A stretch of DNA of 64,000 nt. Origin: Deroplatys truncata. Its lineage: Eukaryota > Arthropoda > Insecta > Mantodea > Mantidae. Under the pieces are notes generated by a model. It made no database searches, was not told the origin of the DNA, and worked only from the letters and a program-made list of their open reading frames with translations. The DNA is taken from NCBI GenBank assembly GCA_030765065.1, contig CM060990.1:415905198-415969197 (forward strand). The letters are read 5' to 3'. The translations under genes were made by a program, and so were the position numbers. This document shows, one piece after another, positions 1-11,600 of this stretch (positions within the stretch are counted from its first letter, which is position 1; the number at the start of each line of letters is the position of its first letter).

Positions 1-753
1 ATCCCTTAGCACACAAGTGCAACTCTATAGAAGACTCAAAATCCTATTGATATTCATCTGAATTTCAGAGACTTAAGATATTTTATACACTGTCGATCTT
101 CTTCGCAAGGGGTGTTATGTATTCCATGAAATTCTCGGCGACATTGTAACTATGATACACATAGGGCTGAGTAGGAAAACCGGTTCCCTGGCATTCAACG
201 GATTGAGCAGCTTTCACATAAACACAAAAGCTTATTGGAGAATGCTTCTGTATAGAAAGTTTCAGGATTAGCAGCGCATGAATGGTATGGTGTGAGAATG
301 CTCTCAAAATCTGCGTAGATGACATGAGGTATCTTCAGCATCCTCTCCAATTTTTAACATGAGCGATTGAGTTGTCCTTTGTAGGAATAACTGCTCCTAC
401 ATTGTCATGTTGACTGCAGATAGTAGAACGTTCTTGTAGGTTTTCCAGACCACTTCGTCCATATCGATTATCAAAATGCGTGAAGAACTATTTGCATATA
501 GAGAGAGAGGGACGGAGAGAGAGAGATAAAGAGAGAGAGATCACTCCAACATGTTTTTAGGGTGCTAGTGACCTAATAGTTCAGCGCTCTTAAACACAAA
601 TCATCATCATGTTTTGTTTTCTGACGCCGAATGAGCTGCCCAAAATACTTTATATGCAGTGTGTATAGATAAAACACCGACAACGCTTAATATGTTGGGC
701 GGGACATTAAAGTGAACATTTTCAAGCGAGAACCCATCACGGAAATACATGGT
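1..753. other. No gene recognised; short GA-rich tract
   Basis: I see no credible coding region here. A purine-rich stretch at about 500-540 is dominated by GA dinucleotides. The segment is the outer flank of the mariner remnant that starts at 754. Confidence 0.5.
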
Positions 754-955
754 TTAGACGCTGTGGGGAATCGAAGTTTGCAAACGATTCAGATGCGTTG
801 ATGAGTGTACGTTCCACATTTCCTTAAGAAACCCAACACTAACATCATACCGTGCAGTGACACACAAAAGGGTTTGAAACTGTTGACCTCCTACTTGAAT
901 ACAGAGATAGTGCGCATGGTTAAATAAGTGAGGCTGTGTGCTCACTATTTCAGTC
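754..955 (-). pseudogene. Mariner-like transposase, C-terminal fragment (outer half)
   Basis: Read on the minus strand, this open stretch ends with a GGQQFQTLL-like motif, matching the usual end of insect IS630/Tc1/mariner transposases (a glycine, then HFxxLL). It is the continuation of the transposase at 10123-10660: the two halves come together at the AGTC target duplication of the Gypsy element between them. The frame runs across that junction without a shift. No catalytic residues fall in this piece. It is a dead fragment; the family assignment rests on motif similarity by eye. Confidence 0.55.
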
Positions 956-2076
956 TGTAGCGGGGTTTTGGTAAAAATGACGTTTTCTGGTGAGTAGGAA
1001 CTTGGCTTAGGGTTTCGGGTACGGAAAGATTATTGCCGGCTACTCAGGTAGAATATAAGTGATTGTGGGATTCTTATCTCAGGGATTGTGTGGATGGGAG
1101 ATGAATTATACTCACGGCTCCTCTCAGTGGCCCATTTATTCTGAAGATCCACACTTGTTGTCGTACCGAGACCCTTTACACAAGACGCGTTCCTATCTGT
1201 TTTTTGCCGTTACAGTTTCCGTGCTTCTCCCTGGATTTTATTCTCTTTCTAAGTTATACACAATATGACTTTTGTCATTCCTAGCTACCCTATCTCCCAC
1301 TGTTCTACTACGATAATTTCCTATCGTATATCTCTTTCCCTTGTGATAATATAAACTGTTACACGTAGCCTGTTTTCCCTATCTTTTACTACACGAAATA
1401 TTTCATCTTCCCTCTCTTGCTCTACATGATACAAAGTTTTTACATCCTCTCTCTAGCTATTCACGACACAAAGTGTTCCATGTTTCGCGTGTCGAAAACT
1501 CGCTCCTGCTCCTAGACAAAAATCTATTTCACGCCTCTTTGCTAGTTTCGTTCCCTTGCGTTACTATTCACGTGACTTTTATTATTCCTTATTGGCTATT
1601 TAGCTACTTTGCGCTTTTCCTACCATTGGTTAAATTTCAACAACCTTATGCACTGCGAGCGTCTCTTCTGTTTCACATTATTAACGGCTGATTTGATTTT
1701 CTGTCCGCATGAGTGCCTAGCGCATCCGTTTCATTGTTCCGCTTTCCGGCGAGTCTCCGTCGATTTCAATAGAACCTAACTGTTTCTCCTGCTCGCCTTT
1801 CCTGTATTACTTAAAAAGTTTTGCCTTTTTGGCAGATTTCCTTGTGTCTTTTCTTTTCCTGCGTTTCCTTTCACATTCTGATTTATTTATACGTGTCTCT
1901 ACTTTATTTTATTTCATCCGTAATAATGTTTATTCCCCCCTTTTCTTAATCTTTAACAAATTCTTTTATCTCCTTATTATACTTATTTCCTTCCTTATTC
2001 TGTTTTATTAGCGGATTAGTCTTAAGCTTTTATTCTGGCTGTGATTATTATTGTACTCGCGGATCTTATCACTTCA
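956..2076 (-). repeat. 3' LTR of the Gypsy element
   Basis: This pairs with 8998-10122 almost base for base; it lacks a TGTA insertion that the other copy has near its end. For the minus-strand element this is the downstream LTR. Small plus-strand reading frames inside it recur in the other LTR only because the LTR is duplicated; they are not genes. Confidence 0.95.
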
Positions 2077-3254
2077 AATGCCCTTCAGATAAGGCATTCA
2101 TTTTATTCGCCTGTGTAAAATTAATGGCTTGTCTGAGAACCCACTGAAACTAGTGCTTCGCTGTTCGCGCTAAAGTTCCCCCCTCGCGTCTTGTGTGAGG
2201 CTTTTCCGTACTGAGTTCTTACGAACTGTTTTGCATACATTTTAGCTTACAAATTATGCCTTTACATGTTCCACGTGAAAAACTTACACAGAAAACTTTG
2301 TTTCCAGGGACTGACTTCTGCGTCTCCTGGTACCTTGTGGCGCAATTTACTTTACATAATTTGCCTGTTACTTATAAACTATTTTATAACTATTTACATT
2401 TTTATTACTTTTTCGCACTTTTCATTCTGGCGTCCTTTTCTTGTTTTAGTCTTTTGTATGGTGTACATTTTCGTGTTTCCCTTTCGTGAAACATGCTTTC
2501 ACTTTCTTAAGCACTCATTTTTTTCGGTTTCATTTCATGTACTAGTGCTTTGTATTTCCCGGTAACGTATTCCGCGCACTGTTCACTTTCACTTTTCACA
2601 CGGTTTGTTGGTGACTGTTTAGGGATGTCATTCACCTTTTTGAGTCTACCTGGGAATAATCACTTGTCTGTCCGAGCTTACATTTTTGTGCAAGTCCCTA
2701 TACCTTAATGCAAGTAAACATAATTTTCAAAGATTTACGTTTTATTTTGTTCCTAGTTTTGCTCATGAGTGCGGACTTAATGTTATTTACAATTAACTTA
2801 ATCTATGTCCTTATCCTAACATTCAATACATAACAATAACTCTGTACACTCATTTGTAGCATAGTTCAGGGTTTCCTATCATCAGAATTTTAACATTTAC
2901 TATATACAGATGATCGTCCCTCTGTTATGTTTTGGTTATGCCTTAACTCTATACTTCCCCTTTCTCTGTGACTCTACACCTTTTGCATAGATTACAAACT
3001 TTTCATGCTTATTGTTTAAGTTTAATATGAATTTACATTCTTTGCCTTAGCTTTTACAGATTTACATGTATCACTCTCGTACACATCCTAGTATTCTACT
3101 CTTATTCTCGTATGCGTCATGCCTTTACCCTGTTCTGGTCGTTCTGTTAGTGACCGCTCTTATTTTCCTGCTCGATAACTCAATTGAGTTGTTTGTGTTT
3201 CTGTTTTAAGTGCTTACTGAGACATTTCAACGGTACATTGTGGTTCATTTTCCG
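2077..3254 (-). other. Gypsy interior downstream of pol, no env seen
   Basis: This 1.2-kb AT-rich stretch lies between the end of the integrase and the 3' LTR. An envelope gene would sit here in an errantivirus. I see no open frame of useful length on the minus strand and no signal peptide or membrane segment. A short purine-rich stretch reading GAAGGG on the minus strand, next to the LTR at about 2082-2087, is a weak candidate polypurine tract. Confidence 0.5.
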
Positions 3255-6200
3255 TCATTTTGTAGGTACTTTGTACGGTTTTATTAAGGTCAAATTGTAC
3301 CTACCAAATATTTTTAGAGTACGTGGGTTTTGTAATTCGAAAGCTCGATCACTCAATTGTTTCCGGATTACGGCCGGACCGTGCCATATCAAATGTAATT
3401 TATTGGTCCCTTTTTTCAATAGGGATGACTTGTGGTGTGCCTTGTATAAAATCTTGTCTTCTTCTTTCGGGTTCCATGTCTTATTGTGTCGTTTCATGTG
3501 TTTGTTCCTTAACTCTGTTTTTCTTGTTATGCGTTCGTATGCCAGTTTCAGCTTTTCTGCCTGAGTGACTTCTTTTGTAGGGATAGCTGATGGCATTCCT
3601 TCCATGAGGTAATGTTCTTGTCCTGTTAGTAAAGTAAGGGGTGTGAAACCTGTGTTGCTGTTCGGTGTTTAGTTGAACGTCCTTTCTATCGTGGGTATGT
3701 GGTCCATCCACGATGTGTGATTTTTGTTACATAGAATTCTTAGATATATTACTAGGTCTCTTATGTATCTCTCACATGTGTTCGATAGCGGGTGATATAC
3801 CGTTGAGTTATAGATTTTTATCCCTTGTGCCCTTATGTTGTCTGTAAATTGTTTTCCCCTATGTATTGAAGCGTTGTCCACGAGAAGTGAATTCATTTTC
3901 CGTATTTGGGTATATAGTCGTTGATGATTTTCTTGGCACATGCTGCGCTCGTTAATGTTCGAATGTGCTATAGTTTTACAAATTTTGTGAATACATCAAC
4001 CAATACAAAAATGTGTCGCATGCCTCCCACTCCTGACGGTAGAGGACCATGTGAATCTGCCGCTACTAAAGATAGAGGTTTATCTCTGATGATATTCTGA
4101 GGTGGTGTGTCGTATTTTACATTCATTGGTTTGCATTTTTGACATGTGTCACATTCGCTTATACGCTGCCGTAATTTTCGATGTAGTTTTGGGATGTAAA
4201 AGTGTTGTTGGATTGCTTTGCATGTCTTTTCTGATCCTGCATGTATCATTGATTTATGGAAAGTGTCAATTATTTTTGTTTCCAAAGAACTCGGCGCATA
4301 TGTCAGCCACGTTGGTTGTTTCGTTCTTTTTAGTTTGTAAAGTATGCCTTTGTGCATCCCTATCGTCTCCTTCAAGTCAGATGTAATGTACTTTGCCTGG
4401 CTCATTAGGGTTGGCAACTTTGGTTCCTGCAGCTGTAATGTTTTGATGTGTTCAACCTGTTCGGCAAGTTCGCTACCTGAGTGTAATGAAGTTCTCAGAA
4501 TTTTAATTTCCCTTCTAGTATGTCCTATGCATTCTGGAATTCCTTCCCTGTATGCTAGTGGGGATAGTGTATCAGCGAAAATGTTGCTGTTTCCTGGGAT
4601 GTGCTTTATATTGACGTCATATGCTGTGATTTTATGTATATAACGGGCTATTTTGGAACTGACGAGTTTGCATGATTTAATGAATGATAAGCTCACGTGG
4701 TCAGTGTATATTGTGATTGATTTATTATACACGTAGTGTTTGAATTTTTGTAGTGCGAAATATATTGCTGCTATCTCTAGTTCTGTGATTCCCGCTGTTT
4801 TCTCTGTAGGGGTCAAAGTTCGAGATGCCGTGCTGATAATATGTTGATCATTTTGCTCGTCGTATTGGCACAAGATGGCTCCGAAACCTGTGATGGCTGC
4901 GTCGGAATAAATGTGAAATGGTAAATTCATGTTTGGTCTTTCCAGTAGTATTGCCTTTCCAAAGAGTTGTTTTATTTTGTCGAAAGTGCTTTGGTGTTCT
5001 TCCGACCATTTCCAGCGTGTGCCTTTCTTTAACAGCTCTCTTAGGGGTGCTACCTCTCTGGCATAATTTGCGAGGAAGCTAGCTTCATACTGCAGTATAC
5101 CTAGAAATTTTCTTAGCTGTCTAACGTTTCTAGGGGGTGGTATTGCCTGAATCGTGCGTATGCGTTCCGGGTCTGGTGCCCGCCTTTGTCCGAAATGATG
5201 TATCCTAGAAATTTTATTTCTTGGCTGAAGCATGTTGTTTTATTTAGATTTAGGGTCAACCCGTTTTGTCTAATTTTTGTTAATACAGTGTTTATGTGCT
5301 GAAGGTGGTTCTCAATGTTCGTGCTGTGTATCAGGAAGTCGTCGATGTATTGGGTTAGGTAGTCTTGTGTTGTGTTTCCAAAAATTTTCTCTGTTGCTCT
5401 CAAAAATCCTGATCCGCTGACCGATAAACCAAAGGGTATCCTCAAAAATTCGAACACTTTACCCTGGTAAATGAAGCTCGTGTATTGTCTAACATGGGGA
5501 GCCAATGGGATTTGTAGATATGAATTGTTGAGATCCAAGCACGAGAACCACGTTTTCTTTCCGATTCCGGCAAGGATGTATTCGATACTCTGAGTCCTCG
5601 TGTTGTCGGGTATTATAAAGGTGTTTAAGTGGCGAGCGCCTAGTAATGCGAACCTTTCCTGAGCTCTTTGCAACAACACATAAAGGGTTTATATATGGCG
5701 AATTCGACGGTTGTATTATTTTCTGCTCTATCATTTGTGTTATCGTGTCATTTACTGCATTTTGAAGGGTTATCGGTATGTTTCTACATTTATATTTCCA
5801 TGGGGGAACTGGTTTCACCTCAAAAGAATATTCGAAATTTTTATAGCAACCTGTTTTGTCTGAAAATGCTTCTCTGTTGTTCCATAGAATTGTAGTTAGT
5901 GTTCGTTTTTGTTGTTTGCTGAGGGCTGAAATGTCATTAAACTTTCGTGCAATGCACTCTTTAATTTGTCGGGTGTCCGTTTCTCCGTACAGGTATTGTT
6001 CCACATTTTCACATGCTAAGTCATCCAGTCCGCTTAACTTTGCGTCTTCCACGGGATTTATATAATAATTATCCTTTATTTTATCTTCTCTATATTCTTC
6101 GTCGTCTTGTTCATTAATCTCTTCTATTTCCTCTTCCTCATAAAATCTATCATCTATCTCTACCTGCGCTTTACATATCTCGCCCCCAAGGCTGATGACT

Positions 6201-6730
6201 TGTACAAAAAACCTGTTCTGCTGAACGTCTCTTTCACCCTCCGTTAAGTGTGGTGTTATACCTGGTATTTTGAGAAAGTGTGTTGTTACTGTTTCATTGT
6301 TTGTTGTCACTAATGTGAGCTCCCTTGTTCTGTAATTTACGTTAGCCCTGAATTCAGATAGCAGGTCGCTCCCAATTATTAATTGTGTAACTAAATGTGG
6401 AACCACTAGAAAAGTATACTCAAAGTCTATCTCTTGAATGTTAAATGGTATCATTACTTGTTGTTGGATTCGGGTTTTGTTTCTCCCTATTGCTAAGATA
6501 GCGTAAACATTTTTAACAGGCAATGTTTGTAGTTTTATTCCACGCGATATGATAGTTTTATAAAATTCCATGCTGCATAAAGAAGCCATTGCTCCGGAGT
6601 CCACGATAGCCTGGTATGCTTCGCCTGCTATTCGTATTGATACTTGTGGTGAGACTATAATATCGCCCTGTCTTTCGTCATTAATGGATTTGTTATTCCC
6701 TGTGTTGCAAAGAGCTGGGGGTTCCAGAGA
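3255..6730 (-). pseudogene. pol: Gypsy pol polyprotein (protease, RT, RNase H, integrase), frameshifted
   Basis: The reading order on the minus strand is clear. An aspartic protease has DSGA near 6600. The reverse transcriptase has its YIDD box in the 5113-5679 frame. RNase H shows YSDAAITGFGA and a HIPG...ADTLSP end. The integrase has an H-H-C-C zinc region, an AAD catalytic aspartate and a DVFTK segment. The pol frame is -1 to gag and is open upstream of the first ATG, as expected for gag-pol frameshifting. Frame changes fall at about 5500-5650, 5120-5230 and 3945-3970, and there is an in-frame TAA at 3669-3671. These breaks should prevent a full polyprotein. Retrovirus-like replication enzymes of this family act in the cytoplasmic particle and nucleus. 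Confidence 0.88.
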
Positions 6731-6753
6731 CGGGAATTGATCCTGACCCTGTT

Positions 6754-8691
6754 TTAGTTTTCCGTCATCTCGTTGGTACCGAATGCGCCACCGCGCCTAT
6801 CATCGTGCTGTGTCGGTGCCTGGGTGTCACGGTTGAACCATGTTTGCTTTTTGATGGTCCCTGTGTGTTTTGTTTGTGTGTTTTCAGTTCGTAGGTGATT
6901 TGTCCGTATATTTTCCCGGCGGTTTTCCTGAGGCCATGATAGTGCGTCCACGTTTTGTCCTGGGCGGCTGCGTTCATTGTGACTTTTATTCGGGCTGTGG
7001 CGTCCATCTTGCCGTGTTTCATATTCTCGGGGTTCCGGTGTGTTAGTGCCCCATGAGTTTCGTCTCCGGCTCCCATTTATTCTTACATAATTTATGTACT
7101 TTCTCGCGTTATCTCGCGGTGGGTTCCTGTGAAAATGGTTGTCGCCCCTGTGTCTCATAAACTGGTTGCCCCTGTTATCGTATAGGTTTTGTTGAGGGTA
7201 TGGACCTCGTCTTTGCTGATAGGTAGGATGTGCCCTTAACCCACTGAAATTTTGGGTCGGTGCTCTGTTTTCCGAGCTACCGCTCTGGTGTCCTTGTAGC
7301 GCCGTCAACAGTTCTAATCTGTCAGAAATGGTTGTCGCCCTTGCTACAATTAAATTATTTCGGATATTATCCGGGAAATGCCTGACAATCAGTTTTACAA
7401 ATTCATCTTCTTGCATCGGTGGGTCTAGTAATTGACTCTGTTGCGCCAGATCTAGGAAGTAATCTATGATTTGTTGCCCCTGCCCTGGTGTATATTTGCC
7501 ATTATTTATTCTGATTCTTACCGTGTATTGGGTGGTAGTATTCCAATATTTGGTTAGGAATAGGTTTTTGAAGTCAGAGTATGTGGTGTGGTCGCCGATC
7601 GCTAACCGAAACCAAGAGAGTGCCCTCCCTTGTAACCCTTTCTTTATAATTAATAATTTCAAGGTTTCAGGAATTTGTTTTAACTCGAAATAAGCGTCCA
7701 AATCCATAATGTATCGTTTCGCATTGTCTCTCAAGTCATTAAACTGTAGTACAGCGATCTCATTTAGTAAATTAAAATGTAGAGGGTACGCATGCACATT
7801 CATATAACTAGGCTCCTCATGAGCTAAACTAGAAATTGGGGTGTGCGGGGACGCAAGCGGCACGTGAATTGCTGGTTGCGTTTCCGCGGTGATATTTTCG
7901 CGAGAGGTGGCATGGTTGCTGGCGTTTTGATTTGACACATTTTGTTGTCTTTCTATGGTTGCCCTAACCTGTGCCAACTCACGCGAATTTTTCTCAATTT
8001 GTGCTAATGCCGCGTTGTGTTCTGCAGCTGCCTGGTTTGTCGAAGTGGTGATAAGTTGTTTCATTGTTGTTAATTCTATATTTACATTTTCTTTAATATT
8101 TGCACAGGCTGCTTGCAGATCGCAATTCAGCTGTTCCTGGTTTACGTGGTCAGCAGACATTTGTGTGACCCTTCCCTTTAAAGATTTTAATTCTGAGCAT
8201 GCTTCTAGAACATCTGTTCTAATGCTAATGACCTCCGATCGTAAAGAAACTTGCCCTGCATTCATCTCCGTCACTTGGTTTGCTTGTCGGTTTACCTGCT
8301 CCTCTATTTGTGTTTGGTGTTCTGAGAATTTTGTGTTCAGTTTCTCTAAAAGTTTTGCCCCGAGCTTCTCCCCTTGGGCAACTAATTGTGTGTGTACCTG
8401 GGTCATCAGTCTCTGTTCTAATTGTTTTAGGGTTTCCTCCTGTGCAGTTAGTTTTGCATTTAGTGTCTCTCCTTGTGTTTGCATTTGTGATTGTAGTGTT
8501 TGTGCTTGTGCCGTGATTGTTTCACCTTGTGCGGTGATTTGTGAATTTAGCGTTTCTGATTGTGCTCTGAGTGTCTCACCTTGAGCGGTGATTTGTGAAT
8601 TTAACGCCTCACCTTGTGCGGTGATTTGTGAATTTAGCGTTTCACCTTGTGCAGTGATTTGAGAGGTAAGTTGCTGGAATTGAATAAACAT
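6754..8691 (-). CDS. gag: Gypsy Gag capsid protein with coiled-coil repeat N-terminus
   Basis: This is an intact 645-codon frame. The first 100 residues or so are built from an 11-residue repeat of the type SQITAQGETLN, repeated about seven times (33-bp DNA repeats at about 8460-8670), then a long coiled coil. The central part reads as a retrotransposon capsid: a DAYFELKQIP segment, a LQGRALSWF segment and an IDYFLDLAQQ segment. The C-terminus is rich in Arg, Asn and Gly but has no CCHC zinc knuckle. Pol follows in the -1 frame and overlaps the gag end. The start is uncertain: the frame is open upstream to about 8790 without an ATG, while an ATG at 8786 is in another frame. Confidence 0.88.
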   Translation of the reverse strand: MFIQFQQLTSQITAQGETLNSQITAQGEALNSQITAQGETLRAQSETLNSQITAQGETITAQAQTLQSQMQTQGETLNAKLTAQEETLKQLEQRLMTQVHTQLVAQGEKLGAKLLEKLNTKFSEHQTQIEEQVNRQANQVTEMNAGQVSLRSEVISIRTDVLEACSELKSLKGRVTQMSADHVNQEQLNCDLQAACANIKENVNIELTTMKQLITTSTNQAAAEHNAALAQIEKNSRELAQVRATIERQQNVSNQNASNHATSRENITAETQPAIHVPLASPHTPISSLAHEEPSYMNVHAYPLHFNLLNEIAVLQFNDLRDNAKRYIMDLDAYFELKQIPETLKLLIIKKGLQGRALSWFRLAIGDHTTYSDFKNLFLTKYWNTTTQYTVRIRINNGKYTPGQGQQIIDYFLDLAQQSQLLDPPMQEDEFVKLIVRHFPDNIRNNLIVARATTISDRLELLTALQGHQSGSSENRAPTQNFSGLRAHPTYQQRRGPYPQQNLYDNRGNQFMRHRGDNHFHRNPPRDNARKYINYVRINGSRRRNSWGTNTPEPREYETRQDGRHSPNKSHNERSRPGQNVDALSWPQENRRENIRTNHLRTENTQTKHTGTIKKQTWFNRDTQAPTQHDDRRGGAFGTNEMTEN

Positions 8692-8997
8692 TTGTTGTAT
8701 TACTGCCTCTAATGTATATGGATTTTCCGAATGTTCCTGTTGATTTGTTGCTGCTGTGTCTGTTCCTCCGTAAGGGGGTTCCCCATGGTGATTTTTGTTG
8801 TTTTGCCGTTACGGAGTAACATTCACTTTTCCCTTGGTGTAAGAAATGTTGGTTGTACTTACTCGGTGCTGCTTTTGTGCTGGTGTTGGTCTGGTGATGG
8901 TGGCTGGTTCCTTGGTGGCGTTCTTCGTTGTGTTGGTGTGAGTGTGTTGGTTTGGTAGGGTGCTAGGCGTGGGTGTAAGACACGTTGGGTGCCATTT
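8692..8997 (-). other. Gypsy 5' leader with likely primer binding site
   Basis: Just inside the 5' LTR the minus strand reads TGGCACCCAACGTG within a few bases of the LTR end. This resembles the TGGCGCCCAACG-type tRNA primer binding sites of many LTR elements. The rest is the untranslated leader and possibly the first residues of Gag. Confidence 0.55.
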
Positions 8998-10122
8998 TGT
9001 AGCGGGGTTTTGGTAAATATGACGTTTTCTGGTGTGTAGGAACTTGGCTTAGGGTTTCGGGTACGGAAAGATTATTACCGGCTACTCTGGTAGAAGATAA
9101 GTGATTGTGGGATTCTTATCTCAGGGATTGTGTGGATGGGAGATGAATTATACTCACGGCTCCTCTCAGTGGCCCATTTATTCTGAAGATCCACACTTGT
9201 TGTCGTACCGAGACCCTTTACACAAGACGCGTTCCTATCTGTTTTTTGCCGTTACAGTTTCCGTGCTTCTCCCTGGATTTTATTCTCTTTCTAAGTTATA
9301 CACAATATGACTTTTGTCATTTCTAGCTACCCTATCTCACACTGTTCTACTACGATAATTTCCTATCGTATATCTCTTTCCCTTGTGATAATATAAACTG
9401 TTACACGTAGCCTGTTTTCCCTATCTTTTACTACACGAAATATTTCATCTTCCCTCCCTTGCTCTACACGATACAAACTTTTTACATCCTCTCTCTAGCT
9501 ATTCACGACACAAAGTGTTCCATGTTTCGCGTGTCGAAAACTCGCTCCTGCTCCTAGACAAAAATCTATTTCACGCCTCTTTGCTAGTTTCGTTCCCTTG
9601 CGTTACTATTCACGTGACTTTTATTATTCCTTATTGGCTATTTAGCTACTTTGCGCTTTTCCTACCATTGGTTAAATTTCAACAACCTTATGCACTGCGA
9701 GCGTCTCTTCTATTTCACATTATTAACGGCTGATTTGATTTTCTGTCCGCATGAGTGCCTAGCGCATCCGTTTCATTGTTCCGCTTTCCGGCGAGTCTCC
9801 GTCGATTTCAATAGAACCTAACTGTTTCTCCTGCTCGCCTTTTCTGTATTACTTAAAAAGTTTTGCCTTTTTGGCAGATTTCCTTGTGTCTTTTCTTTTC
9901 CTGTGTTTTCTTTCACATTCTGATTTATTTATACGTGTCTCTACTTTATTTTATTTCATCCGTAATAATGTTTATTCCCCCCTTTTCTTAATCTTTAATA
10001 AATTCTTTTATCTCCTTATTATGTATACTTATTTCCTTCCTTATTCTGTTTTATTAGCGGATTAGTCTTAAGCTTTTATTCTGGCTGTGATTATTATTGT
10101 ACTTGCGAATCTTATCACTTCA
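8998..10122 (-). repeat. 5' LTR of the Gypsy element
   Basis: For the minus-strand element this is the promoter-bearing LTR. It matches 956-2076 with roughly 98 percent identity by eye and carries an extra TGTA near 10020. It ends at CA 10121-10122, followed by the AGTC target duplication. Confidence 0.95.
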
Positions 10123-10660
10123 AGTCGCAGAGTAGATTCCTACGATCAGGTCCTCCGCTTACGGTACAGAGGTATTATGTACTGTAGTCTTCATCGTATT
10201 CCACATAAAATAGTAAAGAGGTTTAGGATCAGGTGACCGTGATAGCCATGGCACAGGTCCCCTTCTACCAATCCATCGTTTAGGGTATGTGGCGTCCAGG
10301 TGGTGTGCACATTTTCATCAAAGTGAGTTGGAGCTCATTCGTATTGCAGCCACATTACCTGGTGAACCTGTATTGGAACCACATCAAGTACAGTAGGAAG
10401 AAAATCTCTGACGAAAGTGAGGTATGTCGGTCCTGTTGGTCTGGTTAGCAGCAGATACGGCCCAACGATCTGGCTATCAAATATTCCAGCCCACAGGTTT
10501 ACACTACACCTGTACTGATTACTTCCAATCATTTGGAAGTATCACACGGATTTTCGTCTACCCAAATATCACTACTGTGCAAACTTTGTCGTCCCACAGC
10601 ATCCCACCTATGTATTTCCAGACGTGGGTTCCTCTTGAAAAATCTCTTTTTTATGCCACG
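10123..10660 (-). pseudogene. Mariner-like transposase, central part (split by Gypsy)
   Basis: On the minus strand I read, in order, a DIWVDENP segment, a CSVNLWAGI segment, a GPTYLTFVRDFLPTVL segment, then RWIGRRGPVPWLSRSPD near 10200-10260. Insect IS630/Tc1/mariner transposases have the same order (N-VWAGI, a GPxYLxFLxxxLPxLL block, RWIGRGGPxxWPxRSPDLxPxDF). Stops and shifts interrupt it. It continues at 955-754 on the far side of the Gypsy insertion and abuts a polymerase remnant at about 10670. Confidence 0.7.
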
Positions 10661-10669
10661 CACAACATA

Positions 10670-11045
10670 CTAAGGGTTTTCGGTATTCTTTTCTATACAG
10701 CTGCATACATAATGATGTCCAGTAGTGTTACTCAGCAGTAGCAGGTCAGAATGGTCAGATAGTTTGGTATCAATAACCCTTATAGAGAACTCTTCTTGTT
10801 TCTCATCCAGTCCGAAAAGGTTGGCAGACATACTAATGCGTTTCTCAAACTTAATTTGAGCCAATGCGTAGGAAACAAAACAGGTGAAGCCGTACTTATC
10901 TTCAAGATCCTTATACTGCTGACGCGTTGTGCATCCTTCTCGATGAATTTGGCGAGGACAGCATATATAAAACATCTCTCGTCATTACAGTTCTTGGTGT
11001 TTATGCAGACTTTCCTGGCTTCAGTTATTTCAGGGGTTAAACGAT
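10670..11045 (-). pseudogene. Virus-type DNA polymerase B gene, N-terminal region fragment
   Basis: The minus strand encodes ARKVCINTKN, then RCFIYAVLAKF, then IKFEKRISMSANLFGLDE and a LLLLSN...HHYV segment. Many arthropod genomes encode this order (KACINIxNxDxxCFxW, FExxNxISVNVFG, LLLL...HY) in the N-terminal half of large proteins ending in a viral or organellar-type family B DNA polymerase. The copy at 29460-30325 is clearly related: both have ARKxCIN, the FEK.....MS.N.FGLDEK motif and the same spacing. There is no polymerase core here. One frame change occurs near 10970. Confidence 0.6.
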
Positions 11046-11600
11046 ATTAAAGTTATAACTGTGCCCTGGAACCGAATTAGGACTCTTCTAGTAGCTTGGA
11101 ACAATATGTAAGTGATGCACTGTTGATTAAGTATGTAATTGCTTTTTATCGCATTGTTCTGGCTCTTTTCGTTCGAGAGATATCAGCAATCAAAGGGAAG
11201 AGATAAATTGTTGATCCTGGGAACTTAATATTCATACTATGCGAATTTGTGCACGTCCCCGCAAATATATGCACATCTCCACCTGTCAATTAGTTTAATC
11301 CCTCATTTGTAGGTTAATGGTATGAAGGCTGTAGGTGTGCAAATTCGAAATAATTGACAGATGGAGACGTGCATATATTTGCCTAAAAGAATATTAAATT
11401 GCCCCTCAGTTTACACCCAACTTTGATTGCTTCTATCTCTTAAAAGGAAATAAATAGAACAATGCGATAGAAAGCAATTCTGTTTTTGCCTACAATACAA
11501 CCTTTACACATTTTTCTAAGTTCGCAAAAGGCACCTAGTTAGAAACAAGGCACAGTTATAGTTTTAATGTCGTATAACTCCTTAACGAATTTAGAAAAAC
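11025..11600. mobile_element. Foldback (long inverted repeat) element
   Basis: Two arms of about 270 bp are inverted copies around a centre near 11310-11330. The match runs outward through ATGCACATCTCCACCTGTCA / TGACAGATGGAGACGTGCAT, then TATCGCATTGTTCT / AGAACAATGCGATA, out to GTTATAACTGTGCC / GGCACAGTTATAG. Identity drops in places but the order is conserved throughout. It has no coding potential. It is probably a non-autonomous foldback or MITE, inserted next to the polymerase fragment at 10670-11045. Exact ends and a target duplication are not resolved. Confidence 0.72.

Larger units (their letters stand above)
956..10122 (-). mobile_element. Ty3/Gypsy (Metaviridae) LTR retrotransposon, full length, minus strand
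   Basis: Two near-identical LTRs of 1121 and 1125 bp flank an interior of about 6.9 kb holding gag and pol on the minus strand. Each LTR begins TGTAGCGGGG and ends ACTTCA on the plus strand. The 4-bp sequence AGTC is present directly outside both ends (952-955 and 10123-10126), as expected for this superfamily. I count about 18 substitutions and one 4-bp indel between the LTRs, so the insertion is young, yet pol is already broken. No env gene was found. It landed inside a mariner-like transposase pseudogene. Confidence 0.93.

Noticed and set aside
2077..3254. Possible env gene of the Gypsy element
   Set aside because: No open frame, signal peptide or membrane segment on the minus strand.
1059..9733. 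Identical small plus-strand frames at 1059 and 9101, and at 1473 and 9515
   Set aside because: They lie in the two LTRs and are identical only because the LTR is duplicated.
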